Shown: positions 5,450-7,811 of the stretch, piece after piece
How the letters are laid out: each line of letters begins with the position of its first letter
Position numbering within the stretch: position 1 is the first letter of the stretch
Assembly (NCBI GenBank): GCA_031281985.1
Contig: JAITEO010000233.1
Span: 1-7,811 of the forward strand
From: Zoogloeaceae bacterium
GTDB lineage: Bacteria > Pseudomonadota > Gammaproteobacteria > Burkholderiales > Rhodocyclaceae
Length of the DNA: 7,811 nt
Direction of reading: 5' to 3'
Position numbers and translations under genes: made by a program
Notes under the pieces: model-generated
Seen by the model: the letters and a program-made list of their open reading frames with translations, nothing else
Database searches by the model: none
What the model was told of the DNA's origin: nothing

Positions 5450-7545
5450 ATACCCGCGCGCGCGCCGCTGCCGCTGCGCCAAGAAGCGGCAAGCCGCCGC
5501 GTGAAAAGAAGTCCTCCGCGCTGGCGGAAAAATTCAAGCGTCTGGGGATAACGCGCCAGGAAGACCTGCTCTTGCACCTGCCGTTGCGCTACGAGGACGA
5601 AACCCGCGTCACGCCCATCAAAACGGCGCTCGAGGCGGCGCTGTTCGGGAAAGGGGAAGAGGAGGGGGGCGACAGCGTGCAGTTGCAGGGCGCGATCATC
5701 GACAGCCAGATACAGTTTCGCCCCCGGCGGCAACTGATTGTCCGGCTTGCCGATGCGAGCGGCGCAATCACCCTGCGCTTTCTCAATTTCTATCCCAATC
5801 AGATGGCCGCGCTTGCCGTGGGCAATCAGGTGCGCTGCGTGGGCGAAATCCGTCCGGGCTATTTTGGCGCGGAAATGGTGCATCCGCGTTTTCGCGTCGT
5901 CCTGCCCGACACGCCATTGCCGGAAAGCCTGACGCCCATCTATCCCACTACCGCCGGACTGGCGCAGTCGGTATTGGCCGCGCGCATCGATAAGGCGATT
6001 TCCGCTATGCCGCTTGCGGAAACCCTAAGCGCCGAATTTCTCGCCCAGGCAAGACTGCCGACGCTCTGGCAAGCCCTTCTCTTCTTGCACCATCCGCCCG
6101 CCGATGCCGACGCGCGCGCCCTTGCCGCGCGCCAGCATCCGGCCTGGCGGCGGGTCAAGCTCGATGAACTGCTCGCACAGCAAATCTCCCTGCGCCACGC
6201 CTATCGGGCGCGGCGCAAAGTCGGCGCGCCGTGTCTTGCCGCTGAGGGCAAGCTCGCCGCCGCCCTCGTGCGCCAGCTTCCCTTTGCGCTTACCCGCGCC
6301 CAGCGGCGCGTTTGCGCTGAAATCAGCGCCGACTTGCGCGCGCCGTATCCCATGCAGCGCCTGTTGCAAGGCGATGTCGGCGCGGGCAAGACGCTGGTGG
6401 CGGCGCTTGCCGTCTGCCAGGCGGTGGAATCTGGCTGGCAGGCGGCGTTCATGGCCCCGACCGAAATCCTGGCCGAGCAGCACTACCTGAAACTGAGCGG
6501 CTGGCTTGAGCCGCTGGGCGTGGAAGTCGTCTGGCTTACCGGCAGCCAGAAGGGCAGGGCGCGCGCGACGCAGCTTGCCGCCGCGCGCACGGCGGGGCTG
6601 ATCGTCGGTACGCATGCCTTGATCCAGGAAGGCGTCGATTATGAGCGCCTGGCGCTCATCGTCATCGACGAACAACACCGTTTCGGCGTCCAGCAGCGTC
6701 TCGCCCTGCGCCAGAAGGGGCAAGCGCCGCACCAGTTGATGATGTCCGCCACGCCCATCCCGCGCACCCTGGCCATGAGCTACTGCGCCGACCTGGATGT
6801 TTCCACCCTGGACGAACTCCCGCCGGGGCGCGTGCCCATTCGCACCCGCCTGGCGCGGGATGGACGGCGGGAAGAAGTCATGGCGCATGTGCGCAAGAAA
6901 GTGGCGGCCGGACAGCAGGTGTACTGGGTTTGCCCGCTGATCGAGGAATCCGAGACCCTGCAACTCAAGACCGCGCTGGAAACCCACGCCTGGCTTACCG
7001 AAGCCCTGCCGGAACTGCGTATCGGTCTGATGCATGGCCGCCTGAAAAGCGCCGAGAAACAGGCGGTCATGGCAGAATTCGTCGCCGGGAAAATCGACTT
7101 GCTGGTGGCGACCACGGTGATCGAGGTCGGCGTGGATGTGCCCAACGCCAACCTGATGGTCATCGAACACGCCGAGCGCTTCGGGCTGGCCCAGTTGCAC
7201 CAGTTGCGCGGCCGGGTCGGACGCGGTGCGCAGGAAAGCAGTTGCGTCCTGCTCTACGCCGAACCCCTTTCTCCGACGGCACGCGCGCGTTTGAAGATCA
7301 TCTTCGAAAACAACGATGGCTTCGAGATTGCCCGCCAGGACTTGCAACTGCGTGGCCCCGGCGAATTCATCGGCAGTCGCCAGAGCGGCCTGCCCCTGCT
7401 CCGCTACGCCGACCTGGAAACCGACGCCGACCTCGTGGAAACCGCCCGCACCCTCGCCGAAACCCTGCTCACCCGCTTCCCCGAAAAAGCCGATCAAACC
7501 CGCGAACGCTGGCTGGGCGAAAAGGAAGCCTTGCTGAAGGCGTGA
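5434..7545 (+). CDS. recG: ATP-dependent DNA helicase RecG
   Basis: Superfamily 2 double-strand translocase that regresses stalled replication forks and processes Holliday and R-loop/D-loop structures. The 703 residues match normal RecG length (about 690). Landmarks in order: [20 protein letters not shown] near 29-48, [12 protein letters not shown] at 51-62, wedge/OB region at about 84-156, Walker A GDVGAGKT at 313-320, motif Ia [10 protein letters not shown] at 341-350, motif II DEQH at 412-415 followed by RFG, motif [13 protein letters not shown] at 438-447, motif [11 protein letters not shown] at 590-598, and the C-terminal [14 protein letters not shown] (641-654) typical of RecG. No key residue is missing. 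The start is uncertain: GTG at 5434 lies inside the end of ridA with GGAAG 13 nt upstream; TTG at 5446 is the alternative. Either gives coupling to ridA, and residues 5-27 are low-complexity and not family-conserved. A strong terminator begins 48 nt after the stop. Confidence 0.97.
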   Translation: MPERLNTRARAAAAAPRSGKPPREKKSSALAEKFKRLGITRQEDLLLHLPLRYEDETRVTPIKTALEAALFGKGEEEGGDSVQLQGAIIDSQIQFRPRRQLIVRLADASGAITLRFLNFYPNQMAALAVGNQVRCVGEIRPGYFGAEMVHPRFRVVLPDTPLPESLTPIYPTTAGLAQSVLAARIDKAISAMPLAETLSAEFLAQARLPTLWQALLFLHHPPADADARALAARQHPAWRRVKLDELLAQQISLRHAYRARRKVGAPCLAAEGKLAAALVRQLPFALTRAQRRVCAEISADLRAPYPMQRLLQGDVGAGKTLVAALAVCQAVESGWQAAFMAPTEILAEQHYLKLSGWLEPLGVEVVWLTGSQKGRARATQLAAARTAGLIVGTHALIQEGVDYERLALIVIDEQHRFGVQQRLALRQKGQAPHQLMMSATPIPRTLAMSYCADLDVSTLDELPPGRVPIRTRLARDGRREEVMAHVRKKVAAGQQVYWVCPLIEESETLQLKTALETHAWLTEALPELRIGLMHGRLKSAEKQAVMAEFVAGKIDLLVATTVIEVGVDVPNANLMVIEHAERFGLAQLHQLRGRVGRGAQESSCVLLYAEPLSPTARARLKIIFENNDGFEIARQDLQLRGPGEFIGSRQSGLPLLRYADLETDADLVETARTLAETLLTRFPEKADQTRERWLGEKEALLKA

Positions 7546-7553
7546 AAAAACGT

Positions 7554-7577
7554 CAAAAAGTAAAAACCTACTTTTTG
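7554..7577. other. A/T-rich hairpin just after recG
   Basis: CAAAAAGTA (7554-7562) and TACTTTTTG (7569-7577) form a perfect 9-bp stem with a 6-nt loop, starting 9 nt after the recG stop. It lacks a trailing U-tract and is mostly A-T, so it may only assist the strong terminator immediately downstream or protect the transcript 3' end. Its role is inferred. Confidence 0.4.
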
Positions 7578-7592
7578 CCGGTTTCCTATAGC

Positions 7593-7623
7593 AAAAAAGG
7601 GCAAGCGGAGCTTGCCCTTTTTT
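7593..7623 (+). terminator. strong, bidirectional intrinsic terminator of the recG unit
   Basis: AAAAAAGGGCAAGC (7593-7606) and GCTTGCCCTTTTTT (7610-7623) form a perfect 14-bp stem with a GGA loop. The GC-rich core GGGCAAGC is flanked by A6 on the left and T6 on the right, so the same sequence terminates in either direction. It is the first convincing terminator on the plus strand after the FadL-type gene, supporting readthrough of all five genes to this point. Confidence 0.92.
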
Positions 7624-7660
7624 GGTGGAAAAGCAACGAAAACCCACTATTGCCCATTCG

Positions 7661-7751
7661 CCCGGTCGTAGGGGCGCACTGCGTGCGCCCGTCAGCCGTC
7701 ACGCGGCGGGACGATTCGCGGGCGCGCGCAGCGCGCCCCTACAAGACCGGG
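7661..7751. repeat. 91-bp palindromic intergenic repeat (cruciform type)
   Basis: GTAGGGGCGC... at 7668-7690 and its partner at 7720-7742 are inverted repeats matching at 21 of 23 positions. Outside them CCCGGTC (7661-7667) pairs with GACCGGG (7745-7751), with a 2-nt AA bulge. Each arm is itself a hairpin: GGGCGCA/TGCGCCC on the left, GGGCGCGC/GCGCGCCC on the right. The two differences between the arms do not break these local stems. The 29-nt centre (7691-7719) has no obvious pairing. I recall GTAGGGGCGCA...TGCGCCC-type repeats as common between genes in many bacterial genomes, and they are often mis-translated as small hypothetical proteins. No coding role is supported here. Confidence 0.75.
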
Positions 7752-7766
7752 TGACTGCTCCCTTCC

Positions 7767-7804
7767 AAACCCCTCCCCAGCCCACCCCTTGTCAGGGGAG
7801 GGAG
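7767..7804 (-). repeat. dispersed G/C-rich hairpin repeat, copy B
   Basis: The reverse complement of copy A (2031-2068) with one substitution in 38 bp. The hairpin CCCC (7785-7788), loop TTGTCA, GGGG (7795-7798) is kept and extends by three pairs across an A-A mismatch. On the minus strand it carries GGGGTGGGCTGGGGAGGGG, again a four-run G-quadruplex pattern. It lies 15 bp beyond the palindromic repeat, so two repeat types are clustered after the recG terminator; the next gene is outside the window. Confidence 0.7.
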
Positions 7805-7811
7805 CCGGTTT

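Noticed and set aside
6025..7647. A 540-codon minus-strand frame opposite recG
   Set aside because: Antisense to a complete RecG with all helicase motifs; it would also start beyond the terminator stem and has no recognisable domain.
6930..7754. A 274-codon plus-strand frame in a second frame of recG, running into the intergenic repeats
   Set aside because: It overlaps RecG in another frame and ends in the GAHCVRP-type translation of the palindromic repeat, a well-known false coding pattern.
1..7811. Search for CRISPR array, tRNA, rRNA, toxin-antitoxin or phage genes
   Set aside because: No regularly spaced repeats, no cloverleaf or rRNA-like sequence and no matching protein signatures were seen; this is a reading by eye, without a covariance-model search.

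Overview
The window looks like chromosomal DNA of a GC-rich betaproteobacterium, or a closely related gammaproteobacterium. The evidence is a proteobacterial petA-petB gene order, a cytochrome b with a PVWY quinol-oxidation motif, a short membrane protein whose C-terminus resembles DUF2802, and a ridA-recG pair. This placement is inferred from protein character and gene order, without a database search. I see no rRNA, tRNA, CRISPR array, phage gene or transposase gene.

Left part (1-1952, minus strand): the genes for the cytochrome bc1 complex, running leftward. petA (Rieske iron-sulfur protein, 1285-1881) has a good sigma70-type promoter with a perfect TATAAT. It is followed after 3 nt by petB (cytochrome b, 1281 to the window edge, 427 codons present, C-terminus cut off). 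Cytochrome c1 would be expected just outside the window.

Middle gap (1882-2335): 454 bp without a gene, between divergent transcription units. Most of it is a 287-bp element (1967-2253) bounded by 29-bp inverted repeats (26/29 identical). Inside it are a 19-bp direct repeat and two inverted copies of a G/C-rich hairpin repeat. One of these copies also carries a strong G-quadruplex motif. The element lies almost exactly between the -35 regions of the two divergent promoters.

Right part (2336-7545, plus strand): five genes in the same direction. They are a FadL-type outer membrane transport protein (2336-3490), a membrane-anchored coiled-coil DUF2802-like protein (3528-4151), a bitopic SPOR-domain protein with a long proline-rich periplasmic linker (4148-4987), ridA (5057-5449) and recG (5434-7545). 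Spacing is tight: ATGA overlap between genes 2 and 3, and a 16-nt overlap between ridA and recG. The only clear terminator follows recG (7593-7623), so one transcription unit is plausible. Functions are mixed: outer membrane uptake, envelope/division-site proteins, metabolite damage control and fork repair.

Right end (7546-7811): an A/T-rich hairpin, a strong bidirectional intrinsic terminator, then two dispersed-repeat types. The first is a 91-bp palindrome able to form a cruciform with side hairpins (7661-7751). The second is another copy of the G/C-rich hairpin repeat (7767-7804), 37/38 identical to the copy 5.7 kb to the left.

The genes are housekeeping genes. The part most worth a second look is the non-coding repeat structure in the two gene-free stretches.
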